Shown here one piece after another: positions 36,201-45,171 of a stretch of 64,000 nucleotides of DNA (its first letter is position 1; each line of letters starts with the position of its first letter). Source of the DNA: Thalassoglobus polymorphus (lineage in GTDB: Bacteria; Planctomycetota; Planctomycetia; Planctomycetales; Planctomycetaceae); NCBI RefSeq assembly GCF_007744255.1, contig NZ_CP036267.1, positions 3,723,500 through 3,787,499 of the forward strand, written 5' to 3'. Position numbers and translations under genes: made by a program. The notes beneath the pieces are model-generated. The model saw nothing but the letters and a program-made list of their open reading frames with translations, was not told where the DNA came from and did not search any database.

Positions 36201-36638
36201 GACAGCTGGGGAGTACTCTTGCTTTGGCTTTGGTGGAGTCAGCTGTTGCCAATTCCAGAGCCCCTCTGCACTCCGTGTGGCAAATAGCTGCGGTGAGTTC
36301 AACTCAACCCGTTTGACCAGGATTCGCCGTGAATCCTGAAGCAGTTTCCCGTCGACAGTCACTGTCAACTGAGGGATTTTCGCCAGAGGGGCGCCACTCT
36401 TTTGTGATTGAATATCCAGCTCAGTGATCACGAGTTGCGAACCGTTGACCAGATTCGCACTCTGAAAACTGACGCGACAATCAACAAAAATTGTCTCGAT
36501 CGCTTTCGCCACTGCGTTGTGGATGAGTACATCTTTTTGCGACCAAAAGTGCAAACCGACAGCCCCAGCTGCGATGACAGTCACCAACAGCAGCATCAGC
36601 ATCCATTGCAGTGTTCCTCGGATTCCGTCCCAAGTCAC
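33258..36638 (-). CDS. Large AsmA-like envelope protein
   Basis: A GTG at 36638 starts a 1126-residue protein; an ATG at 36602 inside the membrane segment is the alternative. One N-terminal transmembrane helix (MLMLLLVTVIAAGAVGLHFW) precedes a very long beta-strand-rich periplasmic region. Repeated signatures such as VKRVELNSPQLFATRSAEGL and ALNLIGKGVVGFAGGGQSLI near the C-terminus match the AsmA/TamB-type repeating beta-groove proteins. That superfamily bridges the periplasm to carry phospholipids or aid outer-membrane assembly. A MITE-1 sits 14 bp upstream of the start, between this gene and the glycosyltransferase gene. Confidence 0.82.
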   Translation of the reverse strand: MTWDGIRGTLQWMLMLLLVTVIAAGAVGLHFWSQKDVLIHNAVAKAIETIFVDCRVSFQSANLVNGSQLVITELDIQSQKSGAPLAKIPQLTVTVDGKLLQDSRRILVKRVELNSPQLFATRSAEGLWNWQQLTPPKPKQEYSPAVVIKNGQIRIGLQSIPNGPVHSLLCQGIDLQISPEARQRYEIVGRAVADSLGPVSLDGLFDAQTGEWKLAGSAGTIRINEPMLDKTGLWIPEVGARLAELHQTPQYLARQERTRQNQQLKTVSSNGQGIPLAIAPEGPEGTPQSGESFIRADLKLQFSAGRISKDAPLDYSVQAEIEHGQLSDLFLPIPLYDVRAKIEATPNRLKVENFQASNNQSSLFIDGVAQRVGPDWSKNFVVKATHLKIDQRIQSVLPNDLLRLYQLLSPSGIFDLDVDVSQLAGKDWSGKLRKFTARDCRIVHDHFRYPVEQVSGEIVHQGGGFQIRMNGQAAGNPLQLTGSFGDGTESRDAEFSIVVNNVPIDDKFINAFGRREQAGVKSAIESLRMKGVVDLSARFIRDETTQDKFEMQLVGNVRESSLNFVGFPYELEDFSGDVSFDGLKGDVWYFSELKARHGHAHLNGSGKFDSQKKPGQLSLDLRAVRVPIDGDLKKASLVSAPHISTVWDDFALGGTIDIDKIALAWSPGTPTAVTLNGIQWKDGTITPASFPYKWTDVVGALDWDGQRLNIHSLHGWHDSSYLEINGTDPKWPAFVAVPPTGEVAWEVHFGDLKLVQAKFDDELSRALPEAISAPLKAMDLQGNVNLHLTVDMRGWVSDEEIVTARWNLQAVLKNNSLVAGVPLENVTGKVDITDGLWDGQKLRMEGAIDLEYAIAMGMPFSNVRSPFHLEENRLVVGKPKFINPPVKFTAANPYANKQLRADLYDGQIGFDAAVLLADRPELTQYQAEVNINDVELATWAADQFKNAQNLKGKVNGLMSVRGMGPSAKAMVGKGWVQIVPAAIMDLPAFAQMFSLINFRPVGDTAFNYSYGEFDIQNELLDFSRIELRGDALNLIGKGVVGFAGGGQSLINLSFDSRPNNSVRILRPLTKILGNNWIRVQVMGTVSEPVAVVQPRIGPLDDAFREFTEAIEKGQTFRPPSQRAPVR

Positions 36639-36652
36639 AAGTTCGATCCGTC

Positions 36653-36755
36653 TAGAGCATCTTCAAAAAATGTTCGCATTCTGTCTCGTGGAGATCAGCG
36701 ATTCACCACATGCAAATCACACTTCGCGGGCACAAGGAACACGAAAGTGGCTTAA
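36653..36755 (+). mobile_element. MITE-1 copy (103 bp) between glycosyltransferase and AsmA-like genes
   Basis: Begins TAGAGCATCTTCAAA, contains TGTCTCGTGGAGATCAG and CGCGGGCACA, and ends AAGTGGCTTA. It lies 14 bp from the AsmA-like start codon and five bp from the glycosyltransferase stop, so it fills the gap between two same-strand genes and must be transcribed if they form an operon. Confidence 0.75.
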
Positions 36756-36759
36756 CACA

Positions 36760-38028
36760 TCAATCCGCTCGACGCTTCGATTCATCATTCAACCTTCCAC
36801 AAATCGACAAAATGCCAATCGCTGAAAGCACCAGCAACGGGGCTTCTGCCGGGAGTCGATAACGTAATGAGCTGACGAAAATCATATGTAAGCCCGCGAA
36901 GTAGAATATCGGGCCGGCACAAACGACAATAGACCAGTTTTTCTCCCAAATCTTCCAAGCCCCCCAGGCTGCCAAGAAAAAAACAGGGATCGTGTACAAA
37001 CAGAGACCAATCCGTATGAGCGCTTTATCGAACTGCGCGGCATTGGGCCACGGTTTCCAATACCGCCACAGCTTCGCCCCCGCCAAACTGACGACTCTTG
37101 AAGGATTCGCCTTGGCGAACTCCCACGACCTGCGTTGATACTCCTTGTCGACTTCGTACTCTGTCATCTCGTTGGGCAACTGGTCGTCATCGAAAAATCG
37201 CATGTCGCTCGCCCCCGTCGCTTGTGGATTGAGACCATCGTACAAGCTCGGTCCCATCCAAAATGTCGTCAGCTTGAAGTGTCCAGAAACATTTTGATTC
37301 CGAACTCCCCAAGGGAGCAGAACGAGAACCATCCCCAACGTCATCAGAACCGCAGCGATGCCACTATTCCAACGTGGTGAAATGAACGCAAGCAACAGGA
37401 AGCCCAGAAGAGGACCGACCAAAATCCAACTTGGCTTCGTGTAAACGCCAAGACCAATCAGGATTCCGGTCAAGAGTGCCCACCCGCAAACCTTCGAAAC
37501 CGAAACCGAACTCTGGGTGAGTTGCTCAATTAACGAAACGGCTCCAAGTAGAGACAACAACATCGTAAATCCGAAGAGCGTCTCAGAGAGAATCACGCCC
37601 GAAAAGCCGATCGATGCCGGGGAGATCGCTAAAAGGGCAGCCGCGATCAACCCTGCTGCAGACGAATGAATTCGCTTTCCAAGCAGATAGAGCAATCCAC
37701 ACGAGAGGGCTCCCAATGTTGCCAACAGAATTCGAGCAGCGAAGCGGCTCTCGCCAAAGATGGAAATCGAGATCGCCAAAACTGCGGGAAGTCCCGGCAT
37801 CCGATGAACAGACCTCGGCGGAGAATGGATCGCATAGTCTTCGCCTTTAACGATTGTCTTCGCCAGATCCCAATACCCTTCAGCATCTCCCGAGATCAAG
37901 TAATCTCGCCCCGTTGCATCGAGACGTTCCTGTAACCAGACAACGAAGCCGGCTCTCAACACGAGCGCAACCAGAAGAATGAGCAACAGCAATCGACGAT
38001 CATATTGAGAGTGACACGCCGATTTCAT
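36760..38028 (-). CDS. GT-C fold glycosyltransferase (family 39-like)
   Basis: An integral membrane protein of 422 residues with about ten hydrophobic helices. The first large loop begins with the catalytic/metal-binding acid region LISGDAEGYWDLAKTIVKGE, as in the dolichyl-phosphate-mannose/undecaprenyl-linked (PMT, ArnT) GT-C enzymes. A later loop has YEVDKEYQRRSWEFAKANPS. Family members transfer a sugar from a polyprenyl phosphate donor to a protein, lipid or glycan in the periplasm. The acceptor is unknown here. No ribosome binding site stands out before the ATG. Confidence 0.83.
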   Translation of the reverse strand: MKSACHSQYDRRLLLLILLVALVLRAGFVVWLQERLDATGRDYLISGDAEGYWDLAKTIVKGEDYAIHSPPRSVHRMPGLPAVLAISISIFGESRFAARILLATLGALSCGLLYLLGKRIHSSAAGLIAAALLAISPASIGFSGVILSETLFGFTMLLSLLGAVSLIEQLTQSSVSVSKVCGWALLTGILIGLGVYTKPSWILVGPLLGFLLLAFISPRWNSGIAAVLMTLGMVLVLLPWGVRNQNVSGHFKLTTFWMGPSLYDGLNPQATGASDMRFFDDDQLPNEMTEYEVDKEYQRRSWEFAKANPSRVVSLAGAKLWRYWKPWPNAAQFDKALIRIGLCLYTIPVFFLAAWGAWKIWEKNWSIVVCAGPIFYFAGLHMIFVSSLRYRLPAEAPLLVLSAIGILSICGRLNDESKRRAD

Positions 38029-38261
38029 AGGGAGTCTGCTTTGTGATTCAATATCAATGATGAAAAGTGGATAAATTTGAGGGAATGTCGGTTCCAGTCT
38101 ATCTCACGCGACTGGATTTTGAACAGCATGATTTTCTCACTTTCAGACGATCCTGCTGTTACGTTTGCCCCATGTTTGTGAAAACGATAAAAGGGTTGAA
38201 TGGAGTTCTTGAGAAGACTTCGACAGGAATTTGTTTGTACAAACATGAGATGGTGAGTGAG

Positions 38262-39251
38262 ATGGCAAGTCCGATTCGAGTGGCAGTGACCGGGGCAGCT
38301 GGGAACATTGGGTATGCGTTGGCGTTTCGACTGGCGAGTGGTGAGGTTTTTGGTCCTGACCAGCCAGTGCATCTGAATTTGATTGAAATCCCCCCTGCAA
38401 TTTCCGCTCTGGATGGAGTGGAAATGGAACTCGACGACTGTGCATTTTCCACACTCGCAGGTGTCACAAAAGTTGACAGTGATCATCTCGAAGAGGGGTT
38501 TGGCGATTGCAACTTCGTGCTGTGCGTCGGCAGTGTGCCACGCGGAAAAGGAATGGAACGTGGAGACCTGATTCGAATCAATGGCCCGATTTTCACAAAC
38601 ACAGGAAAAGCAATTCAAGCAGCCGCTGCGAAAGATGTTCGAATTGTTGTCGTCGGAAACCCTTGTAACACAAACTGCTTGATTGCAATGAACAACGCTC
38701 CCGACATCCCACGGGACCGCTGGTACGCAATGATGATGCTCGACCAAAACCGTGCGAAAACACAACTCGCTCAAAAATCCGGTCAACCAGTTTCGTCGGT
38801 TTCAAAAATGACGATCTGGGGCAACCACTCCGCGACACAGTTCCCCGATTATTTCCACGCAGAAATCGGTGGCACACCAGCCCCTGAAGTCATCAAAGAT
38901 GATGCCTGGTTGCAGAATGATTTCATCCCCATCGTTCAGAAACGTGGTGCAGCTGTGATCAACGCTCGCGGTGCAAGTAGTGCCGCATCTGCTGCCAACG
39001 CTGCGTTGGACACAGTCAAGTCGATCATCTCTGTGACTCCAGAGAACGAAACATTCAGTGCAGCCGTATGCAGCGATGGCTCTTACGGCGTCGATGAAGG
39101 TCTCATCTTCGGATTCCCACTCCAGAGCGATGGCGCAACCAGTAAGATTGTCCAAGGGCAGGAACACAACGAGTTCGCACAACAAAAAATCGATGCGACA
39201 CTGAAAGAGCTTCGTGAAGAACGAGACACCGTCAAGGATCTCTTGAACTAA
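38262..39251 (+). CDS. mdh: Malate dehydrogenase
   Basis: The frame is open 65 codons upstream, but the ATG at 38262 with GGTGAG before it gives the family's N-terminus, [20 protein letters not shown]. The glycine-rich NAD motif GAAGNIG lies at 10-16. The active-site set comprises the mobile-loop [32 protein letters not shown] and [12 protein letters not shown] (catalytic His). The 329-residue length and the GMxRxDLL-like loop identify the cytosolic-type malate dehydrogenase rather than a lactate dehydrogenase. TCA-cycle enzyme; not adjacent to gltA. Confidence 0.95.
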   Translation: MASPIRVAVTGAAGNIGYALAFRLASGEVFGPDQPVHLNLIEIPPAISALDGVEMELDDCAFSTLAGVTKVDSDHLEEGFGDCNFVLCVGSVPRGKGMERGDLIRINGPIFTNTGKAIQAAAAKDVRIVVVGNPCNTNCLIAMNNAPDIPRDRWYAMMMLDQNRAKTQLAQKSGQPVSSVSKMTIWGNHSATQFPDYFHAEIGGTPAPEVIKDDAWLQNDFIPIVQKRGAAVINARGASSAASAANAALDTVKSIISVTPENETFSAAVCSDGSYGVDEGLIFGFPLQSDGATSKIVQGQEHNEFAQQKIDATLKELREERDTVKDLLN

Positions 39252-39293
39252 CTGACGAAGTCATCTCTCTACGAAGTGAAGTTGTCAGGCACA

Positions 39294-39319
39294 TACTGAC
39301 TTCTTGTACTGACTTCTTG
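39294..39319. repeat. 13-bp perfect tandem duplication
   Basis: TACTGACTTCTTG repeats head to tail (39294-39306, 39307-39319) between mdh and the oxidoreductase gene. No function apparent. Confidence 0.85.
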
Positions 39320-39431
39320 AATTCGCGATCCAAAGGCATTGGACGAGCACGAACATTACCGTGTTCGTTCATTGCCATCTTCCGTCAACTCCGGCGGTTG
39401 GACCACGAGACTATTTGAATCGAGTCCCACA

Positions 39432-40430
39432 ATGACAATTGAAACGACGAATTGCTTTCTTGTCGAAAAATTCGGTGACGAAATCCGTTCACGATTGTCG
39501 GCGGTCCCTCTTCCCGAATTAGGTTCGGGTGAAGTTATCGTTGAAGTGAGCCACTCGTCCTTAAACTACAAGGACGCGATGGCAGCGACTGGTCACCCGG
39601 GAATCGTGAAGAATTTCCCACATGTTCCCGGCGTCGACGCTGTGGGGACTGTCGTTGAGAGTCAGGACGAACGCTACCAACCCGGCGATCAAGTCATCGC
39701 GACTGGTCACGAATTGGGCGTCGAACGTTGGGGCGGATGGGCGTCGCATCTCATTGCTCCGGGTGACTGGCTGGTCAAATTGCCAGCGAGCCTCACACCC
39801 GCAGAGAGTATGACTCTTGGAACGGCTGGGTTCACAGCAGCTCAAAGCGTAGCAGCACTTCTGAAATACGGGCGAACTCCAGAAGATGGAAAAGTGATTA
39901 TCAGCGGAGCGACGGGCGGAGTCGGATCAATTTCAGTCATGCTTCTCGCCAAACTCGGTTTTGACGTGGTCGCGATCACTGGAAAAACGGATCGCCACGA
40001 CTGGCTGAAACAACTCGGAGCGACAACTGTCGCAGGTCGAGAAGAATTGTCAGGCAATGAAAAGCGGCCACTTCTGAAAGGAGAGTTCGCAGCCGGAATC
40101 GACACCGTTGGTGGCGGCGTCTTGGCGACCATGCTGAAGAAAATTGAACATCGAGGTTGTGTCGCCTGTTGCGGTGTGACTGGTGGTGGCGAACTGCCGA
40201 CAACAGTTTACCCCTTCATCCTCCGAGGAATCGCACTCTTTGGAATCGATTCCGCATGGTGTCCCGACGATCTTCGTAAAGAAATCTGGAACAAACTGGC
40301 AACAGACTGGAAGCTTGATCAGCTACTGGATGCAAAAATTGACCTCTCACTCACGACTGTCTCCGCAGCTGTGGAACAAATTCTCGACGGAAAATTTGCA
40401 GGCCGGGGTGTAATTCATCTCAGCGAGTGA
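39432..40430 (+). CDS. YhdH/YhfP-type zinc-free quinone oxidoreductase / acryloyl-CoA reductase family
   Basis: The ATG at 39432 is favoured over an in-frame GTG-like start at 39339 because the domain begins there. The 332-residue protein is a medium-chain dehydrogenase/reductase without structural zinc ligands. HSSLNYKDAMAATGHPGIVK and FPHVPGVDAVGTVVESQDER are the GroES-like part. The NADP-binding motif is VIISGATGGVGSISVMLLAK. Pattern and length match the YhdH (AcuI) group, which reduces acryloyl-CoA or quinones; the substrate here is unknown. It lies between mdh and an SMP-30 protein without evident linkage. Confidence 0.85.
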   Translation: MTIETTNCFLVEKFGDEIRSRLSAVPLPELGSGEVIVEVSHSSLNYKDAMAATGHPGIVKNFPHVPGVDAVGTVVESQDERYQPGDQVIATGHELGVERWGGWASHLIAPGDWLVKLPASLTPAESMTLGTAGFTAAQSVAALLKYGRTPEDGKVIISGATGGVGSISVMLLAKLGFDVVAITGKTDRHDWLKQLGATTVAGREELSGNEKRPLLKGEFAAGIDTVGGGVLATMLKKIEHRGCVACCGVTGGGELPTTVYPFILRGIALFGIDSAWCPDDLRKEIWNKLATDWKLDQLLDAKIDLSLTTVSAAVEQILDGKFAGRGVIHLSE

Positions 40431-40473
40431 GATATGCTTCTCTTTCCCCTGATGCACCTTCACAGGAGATTTG

Positions 40474-41496
40474 ATGATGCGAATCGTGTCCCGCTGGATG
40501 TTGACGCTTTCCCTGTTCTTGATTTTGAAGAGCACTCTCGTTGCAGACGAATTGCCTGCTCCGACTGGAGACCCCGCGATCATCCCCGCAGGAGCAAAGC
40601 TTGAAGAACTCTGGAAAGAGGGTCTCTTCACCGAAGGGGTTGCGGCAGCTCCGGATGGTCGGATCTATTTCAGCGACATCTCAGCAGGAGATCGTCCCGG
40701 GCGGATCTTACGGTTCGATCCTTCGACAAAAAAAACTGATGTCTATTGTGCCGGCAGTGGCCAAAGCAACGGATTGATGTTTGACCGCAATGGGAATTTG
40801 ATCGCGGCCTGTGGGGCGAACGGTGGAAAGATTGCGCTGTGCCGAATCGAAGAAGAGGGAGCCTTGAAGGTTCTTGCCTCCAAATTCGATGGGAAAGTGT
40901 TCAACTCTCCAAATGACCTGGTGATTCATCCAGATGGTTCCATTTTCTTCAGCGACCCCCGCTATGTTGGTACGGAGCCGACGGAACTTGATCACATGAG
41001 CGTCTTTCGCTTCGATCCCAAAACACAAAAACTGACGCGAGTGACGACAGAGATCACCAAGCCCAACGGTGTCATTCTCTCTCCCGATGGCAGCACGCTT
41101 TACGTCGCCGAAACGAACCGGGGAACGACCGAAGTTGCGAAAGCGAAATCTTCGAATTCAAAAAGTCGAATGACACTGAATGCGTTTCGCATCAAAAAAG
41201 ATGGCACGCTCGGAAAACGAAAAATCCTGCACGACTTCGGGGACCAACTCGGCATTGATGGAATGACCGTCGACACCAACGGAAACATCTACGCAGCCGT
41301 TCGTAGCGCGGAACGACATGGCATCATTGTTTTCAGTCCTGCAGGACATGTAAAAGCGTACATCCCTACTCCTGACCTTCCAACCAATTGCTGCTTCGGC
41401 ACAGGCGAAGGAAAGCAAACTCTCTATCTCACAGTCGGTAAAGGCTTGTACCGAATCAAGCTGAAAAGCACCGGATACCATCCGGCAACTTCCTGA
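40474..41496 (+). CDS. Secreted SMP-30/gluconolactonase-type beta-propeller protein
   Basis: AGGAG lies five bases before the ATG at 40474. A signal peptide ends near STLVADELP. The six-bladed propeller has the metal-ligand residues of the SMP-30/gluconolactonase family: Glu in [18 protein letters not shown], Asn in [18 protein letters not shown], and Asp in [18 protein letters not shown]. The family includes lactonases and organophosphatases. The N-terminal export signal places it in the periplasm or outside. It is followed by queC 22 bp later; that spacing suggests co-transcription, but the roles are unrelated. Confidence 0.87.
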   Translation: MMRIVSRWMLTLSLFLILKSTLVADELPAPTGDPAIIPAGAKLEELWKEGLFTEGVAAAPDGRIYFSDISAGDRPGRILRFDPSTKKTDVYCAGSGQSNGLMFDRNGNLIAACGANGGKIALCRIEEEGALKVLASKFDGKVFNSPNDLVIHPDGSIFFSDPRYVGTEPTELDHMSVFRFDPKTQKLTRVTTEITKPNGVILSPDGSTLYVAETNRGTTEVAKAKSSNSKSRMTLNAFRIKKDGTLGKRKILHDFGDQLGIDGMTVDTNGNIYAAVRSAERHGIIVFSPAGHVKAYIPTPDLPTNCCFGTGEGKQTLYLTVGKGLYRIKLKSTGYHPATS

Positions 41497-41518
41497 TTCT
41501 TTTTCAACTACAATTATT

Positions 41519-42214
41519 ATGTCAAACTCCAAACGTGCTGTCGTTCTTTTAAGCGGCGGACTGGATTCCGCAACAGTTCTCGCAATTGCCAAAAGCGAAG
41601 GCTACGAATGTTACGCCCTCTCCTTCGACTATGGGCAACGACATCAGTTTGAACTGCAAGCTGCTGAAAAGCTCTGCCAGAAATTTGATGTTCAAAAACA
41701 TGTCACCATTGAAATCGACCTCCGCAAGTTTGGCGGTTCGGCTTTAACAGAAGAAATCGAAGTCCCGAAAGATCGAGATGAGGAAGTGATGGCGACCGGT
41801 ATTCCAATCACTTACGTCCCTGCCAGGAATACAGTGTTCCTCTCGATTGCTCTCGGCTGGGCAGAAGTGCTAGGTGCATTTGACCTGTTCATCGGTGTCA
41901 ACGCGGTCGACTACAGTGGGTACCCGGACTGTCGACCGGAATTTATTCAGCAGTTCACAAAACTCGCAAATTTGGCGACGAAAGCAGGCGTCGACGGAAG
42001 CGGAGAGTTCAACATTCACACTCCTCTCATCGATCTCACAAAGGCGCAAATCATTCAGAGAGGGATCACGCTCGGCGTCGACTACAGCCAGACACATAGC
42101 TGCTATGATCCAAATGAAGCAGGCATTAGCTGCGGGCATTGCGACGCCTGTCAACTCCGCCAACGCGGTTTTGAAAATGCCGGCTTGACCGACCCAATTG
42201 AATACCAAACTTGA
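41519..42214 (+). CDS. queC: 7-cyano-7-deazaguanine synthase QueC
   Basis: Forms preQ0 from 7-carboxy-7-deazaguanine in queuosine biosynthesis. The PP-loop ATP site is [14 protein letters not shown] at 8-21. The C-terminal zinc site is [15 protein letters not shown] with an earlier Cys in [25 protein letters not shown] and [17 protein letters not shown] are QueC signatures. Length (231) is normal. It has no evident ribosome binding site. The other queuosine genes are not in the window. Confidence 0.95.
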   Translation: MSNSKRAVVLLSGGLDSATVLAIAKSEGYECYALSFDYGQRHQFELQAAEKLCQKFDVQKHVTIEIDLRKFGGSALTEEIEVPKDRDEEVMATGIPITYVPARNTVFLSIALGWAEVLGAFDLFIGVNAVDYSGYPDCRPEFIQQFTKLANLATKAGVDGSGEFNIHTPLIDLTKAQIIQRGITLGVDYSQTHSCYDPNEAGISCGHCDACQLRQRGFENAGLTDPIEYQT

Positions 42215-42230
42215 ATCACTCGCTTTTCTT

Positions 42231-42334
42231 TAGAGCATTTCCAATGCTTCTCTTGTCCGCGAAGTACGTTTTCACAAGTCCATACGCTGATGCCACGAGA
42301 CAGTACTGTTAAGACGAATTATAGATTTGCTCTA
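42231..42334 (-). mobile_element. MITE-1 copy (104 bp), near-identical twin of 1017-1120
   Basis: Begins TAGAGCATTTCCAATGC and ends GATTTGCTCTA. Differs from 1017-1120 at four positions over the full 104 bp, across 41 kb. Its right end is shared with the next copy. Confidence 0.88.
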
Positions 42335-42447
42335 GAACCTCTTTCGAATTGGTGCTCAGGTTCTGCCTCGTGGGGTACAGCATCTCCACTAGATAAAAGT
42401 CCTCGATGAGTGCGTGCACGGGTTGAGGAACCCGCTCTCTCCTGCTG
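42332..42447 (+). mobile_element. Second MITE-1 copy, end to end with the first
   Basis: Begins TAGAACCTCTTTCGAATTGG, contains TCTGCCTCGTGGGGTACAGC and GTGCACGGGTTGAGG. The right end is only approximate (CGCTCTC), so length is uncertain. Confidence 0.6.
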
Positions 42448-42689
42448 TTTTGATTCACCACCTCCGCACCACCTCCGCACAATTTGTCACGAGATTCATT
42501 CAGGCCGTCATTACCGTTTCAGGCCGCACCAATTGCTTCAAGTCCCCTGATTGACATCTTGCTTTGGTCGATCGGCACTTCTTGCGCAAATTCTCCAAAA
42601 TCTCAACGCACCAACGTCGATAAGCTGAACAGGAACGGCGGTCTGTGAATCAATTAACCGTACAGAAATCGAAGTGTTGGAAAAGTGCG

Positions 42690-43274
42690 ATGGTGGAAAA
42701 ATCCCAATCAGTGATGCGAGTGGTCTCGTTGGTCCTTTTTACGATGATCTTCGCAGGGGCGTGGGCCAATGACCGCCCACGTGAGGTTTTGGCACAAAAG
42801 GAGATGCCCAAACCCTCTGCCAGTATCAGCCAGGAAGCTGATACAGGAGCCACCGCACTTGCCGGGGCTGTTTCTGAAAGGACTGCTCCAGAAGTGGTCG
42901 TCCCTGAACATGTGATGCCCAAGCCTGTACTGGAAGATATCACGCCATCCGAATTTGGAATGACGATGTCAATTTCAGTCGAGACGGAAGGTTTGACGAT
43001 CAAAGGCAAAACTGTTCAGCAGCACATTCAGAAACTGCCCCTTGGAATTGCAAATGGCGATTATCTGATGGTTGATCCTGAAGGAGGAGTCGGTTGGTTG
43101 CGGATTCGCGGTCAGCAAAAACCTGATGATCGAGCAATCACACTCTCCACACAGATCGGTGAGGCAACCGTTCGGTACATGCGGGTTTCCCCCGTCGATG
43201 CAAGTCAGCCTATCGAGAAGATGGTTCCGGTTCCTCTTCAATATGCAGCCGAAGAATCGAAAGTTATTCGATAA
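42690..43274 (+). CDS. Secreted hypothetical protein
   Basis: The ATG at 42690, with GGAA seven bases upstream, is preferred to a GTG at 42645, since a hydrophobic leader (MRVVSLVLFTMIFAGAWA) then sits near the N-terminus. The 194-residue protein has no domain I recognise. A Pro/Glu-rich linker with the repeated element MPKP (KEMPKPSASIS, EHVMPKPVLED) precedes a C-terminal domain. Its beta-strand-like segments include GLTIKGKTVQQHIQKLPLGI and GDYLMVDPEGGVGWLRIRGQ. It is convergent with pgpA, 25 bp apart. Confidence 0.6.
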   Translation: MVEKSQSVMRVVSLVLFTMIFAGAWANDRPREVLAQKEMPKPSASISQEADTGATALAGAVSERTAPEVVVPEHVMPKPVLEDITPSEFGMTMSISVETEGLTIKGKTVQQHIQKLPLGIANGDYLMVDPEGGVGWLRIRGQQKPDDRAITLSTQIGEATVRYMRVSPVDASQPIEKMVPVPLQYAAEESKVIR

Positions 43275-43298
43275 CTTTGAGCGATCATCCAGACTGCT

Positions 43299-43808
43299 TC
43301 AAAAAGCTCCAAGGAGCAACCAGAGAGCAGTCAACACCAGCCCAGCGAGAATGCCAGCGATCGTGTCATCTGACATCACTCCCCATGGGCCGGGGAGTTT
43401 TTCGAAGCGGTTGACTGGCCAGAGTTTTGAGATATCAAAGATTCGAAACAAAACGAATCCGGCAACAGCAGTTCCCCAAGTGACTGGCACAAACAGAAAC
43501 ACGAACGGGAACGCTGCGATCTCATCAAAGACGACATGCTTGGGGTCACCTGTTTGATAGTACCGAATTCCGGCAGCACAAATCGGAATGCCTATCACAT
43601 ACAGAACGATCCCATAAAGCAACATCATCGCGGGATGCCCATTGATGTACTGTAACCCCAGTGCGAGCAGCGGCCCCCAAAGACTCCCAACCGTCCCCGG
43701 CGCCTTGCGAGCGGCTCCCAGGCCGAGACCAATTGACAGTAAGAATAACACTCGTTCGAAGATCGTCGAAGGTGGAGTGGCAATCGGTTTCCCTTTGATT
43801 TCACTCAC
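43299..43808 (-). CDS. pgpA: Phosphatidylglycerophosphatase A
   Basis: A GTG start at 43808 overlaps the stop of the Rieske gene (GTGA). The 169-residue membrane protein matches PgpA, which removes phosphate from phosphatidylglycerophosphate to make phosphatidylglycerol. Signatures are ARKAPGTVGSLWGPLLAL, VVFDEIAAFPFVFLFVP, FRIFDISKLWPVNRFEK and VMSDDTIAGILAGL, the conserved acidic sites. Four hydrophobic helices are visible. Confidence 0.93.
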   Translation of the reverse strand: MSEIKGKPIATPPSTIFERVLFLLSIGLGLGAARKAPGTVGSLWGPLLALGLQYINGHPAMMLLYGIVLYVIGIPICAAGIRYYQTGDPKHVVFDEIAAFPFVFLFVPVTWGTAVAGFVLFRIFDISKLWPVNRFEKLPGPWGVMSDDTIAGILAGLVLTALWLLLGAF

Positions 43809-44113
43809 GACATTTCCACCAAGACTGAGTCTCCTTCGACTTTGACCGGAAACGATTCCAGTCGAATCTGATCATTCAGACACATTGCTCCGGTTGAAAC
43901 GTCATATTGCCAGCCATGCCAGGGGCAGGTGACGATGCACCCAGAAAGCTCGCCATCCCCAACGGGACCGCCAGCATGGGCACAAATTCCATCAATCGCG
44001 TGAAACTGCCCATCGACATTGAACAACGCCACGATGCGATCGCCGACCGTCAATTCCTTACCACTGCCGACTGCAACATCTGCAACCTTTGCGATTTCGA
44101 TCCAGTTTGACAT
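43805..44113 (-). CDS. Rieske 2Fe-2S ferredoxin-like protein (NirD-type)
   Basis: A 102-residue single-domain Rieske protein. Cluster ligands are in ICAHAGGPVGDGEL (Cys, His) and VTCPWHGWQYDVSTG (Cys, His), the Cys-x-His...Cys-x2-His pattern. No signal peptide, so it is cytoplasmic, like NirD or a dioxygenase ferredoxin. It is the first gene of a two-gene operon with pgpA by a 4-bp GTGA overlap; the functional link is unclear. No oxygenase or reductase subunit is near. Confidence 0.88.
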   Translation of the reverse strand: MSNWIEIAKVADVAVGSGKELTVGDRIVALFNVDGQFHAIDGICAHAGGPVGDGELSGCIVTCPWHGWQYDVSTGAMCLNDQIRLESFPVKVEGDSVLVEMS

Positions 44114-44135
44114 ATTGAACAGTTAGTATTCTCGG

Positions 44136-44186
44136 GCTGATCCAAAGACCTGAAATTGAACTCTCAAACGTTGAGAAAAGCGACTA
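44136..44186 (+). mobile_element. MITE-2 left-half remnant cut by a MITE-1
   Basis: GGCTGATCCAAAGACCTGAAATT and CTCTCAAACGTTGAGAAAAG match the left two-thirds of MITE-2. It stops at GCGACTAT, exactly where the next MITE-1 begins, so the MITE-1 appears to have entered a MITE-2. Confidence 0.65.
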
Positions 44187-44300
44187 TAGCATTTTTCGAA
44201 TTGGTGTTCGGCTTCAGCCTCGTGGAGAAGTTCGATTTCCCACATAAAAATCACGCTACGAATTCCACTCTTCACGGGGACAAAAGCACGAAAGCCAACA
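44187..44300 (+). mobile_element. MITE-1 copy downstream of the MITE-2 remnant
   Basis: Starts TAGCATTTTTCGAATTGGTG (the TAGAGCA end missing GA), contains CAGCCTCGTGGAG and TTCACGGGGACAAAAGCACG. The right end is not well defined. The missing right part of the neighbouring MITE-2 does not reappear downstream. Confidence 0.6.
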
Positions 44301-44344
44301 AGTCAACTTCGTGATGATATTCAGGCGTCATGATCGAGCAAGCA

Positions 44345-44926
44345 TCACACATGTTGACCGATCAGAATAGGAAGATAGTTAATTTTCGGTTGATGTGTCA
44401 TCAGCTTCATCAGCCATCCATGATCATTTGAAATCTTCGCCACCTCCGATTCCCAAGGCTCCTTTCTCGCCAGGGTCGTTTCGACACAAAGACACATCGT
44501 ATCAATATCACCTAAGCGAAACTCTCCTCTCCAATTTCTTGGAATCACCACACTTCCTGGACTTTTTCGAAATCGATGCCGAGTCCGAACAATTCCGATC
44601 TCAGCGTTTTGAACAGCTGCGAATAAACTTATCAAAGCGTGTGGCTCGAAGATATTATCATCATCCCAGAAACAGACATAGCGACCGCAAGCCTGCACGA
44701 TCCCAAGATCCTTAGCGGCTGCCCCCCACTGACCAGTTGGTGAGTTCAGCTCAAAATATCTTGCCCCTGACCGCTCAGCTAGACATCTTGCGTGACTATC
44801 GGGACCATCCGAAATGACGAGATGCTCACATTCAAGTCCACCCCGCGACTGCTGAGCAAACTGATGCAGGCAATGCGAAAGAAACTCCGGGCGCTGACAA
44901 GTGGCGGTAATGACAGAGAGGTCCAT
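44345..44926 (-). CDS. Family 2 glycosyltransferase
   Basis: The ATG at 44926 begins MDLSVITATCQRPEFLSHCL, the GT-A N-terminus; an in-frame GTG at 44935 adds only three residues. The nucleotide-sugar site includes HLVISDGPD and the metal-binding DXD region as YVCFWDDDNIFEPHALISL. GDIDTMCLCVETTLARKEPW is the acceptor-side region. At 193 residues it is short for GT2, missing part of the usual C-terminal portion, so the acceptor site may be minimal or the protein may be truncated. No glycan gene is adjacent. Confidence 0.78.
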   Translation of the reverse strand: MDLSVITATCQRPEFLSHCLHQFAQQSRGGLECEHLVISDGPDSHARCLAERSGARYFELNSPTGQWGAAAKDLGIVQACGRYVCFWDDDNIFEPHALISLFAAVQNAEIGIVRTRHRFRKSPGSVVIPRNWRGEFRLGDIDTMCLCVETTLARKEPWESEVAKISNDHGWLMKLMTHQPKINYLPILIGQHV

Positions 44927-45171
44927 TGTGTTCACAATTTGAAATCAGGATTATTAGGGAACTGATATTTTCTGTGAGGTTGCGCTTTGTCGCTTGGTTA
45001 TGTTCGAGTACAAACTAGTAATTCATCCCACCTGACAACACAGGGGGCGCAATAACCAAGTGAATCACTGCGTCTCCAGAATTTATGTCAGGACTCTGAA
45101 CCGTTCGGGCAGAAGCGAGTTCACCGTTCAACTTTTCATTCAAAATTCACTTTTCAACGTTCAGTGACCCT

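Larger units (their letters stand above)
42215..42689. other. Intergenic gap with two adjacent MITE-1 copies
   Basis: After queC come MITE-1 copies at 42231-42334 and 42332-42447, sharing the central TCTAG. The remaining 240 bp has a repeated CACCTCCGCAC pair at about 42460-42480, and no gene that I can support. Confidence 0.65.

Noticed and set aside
38025-38786. Long open minus-strand frame opposite mdh
   Set aside because: Antisense shadow of a certain gene; Cys/His-rich composition with no start signal.
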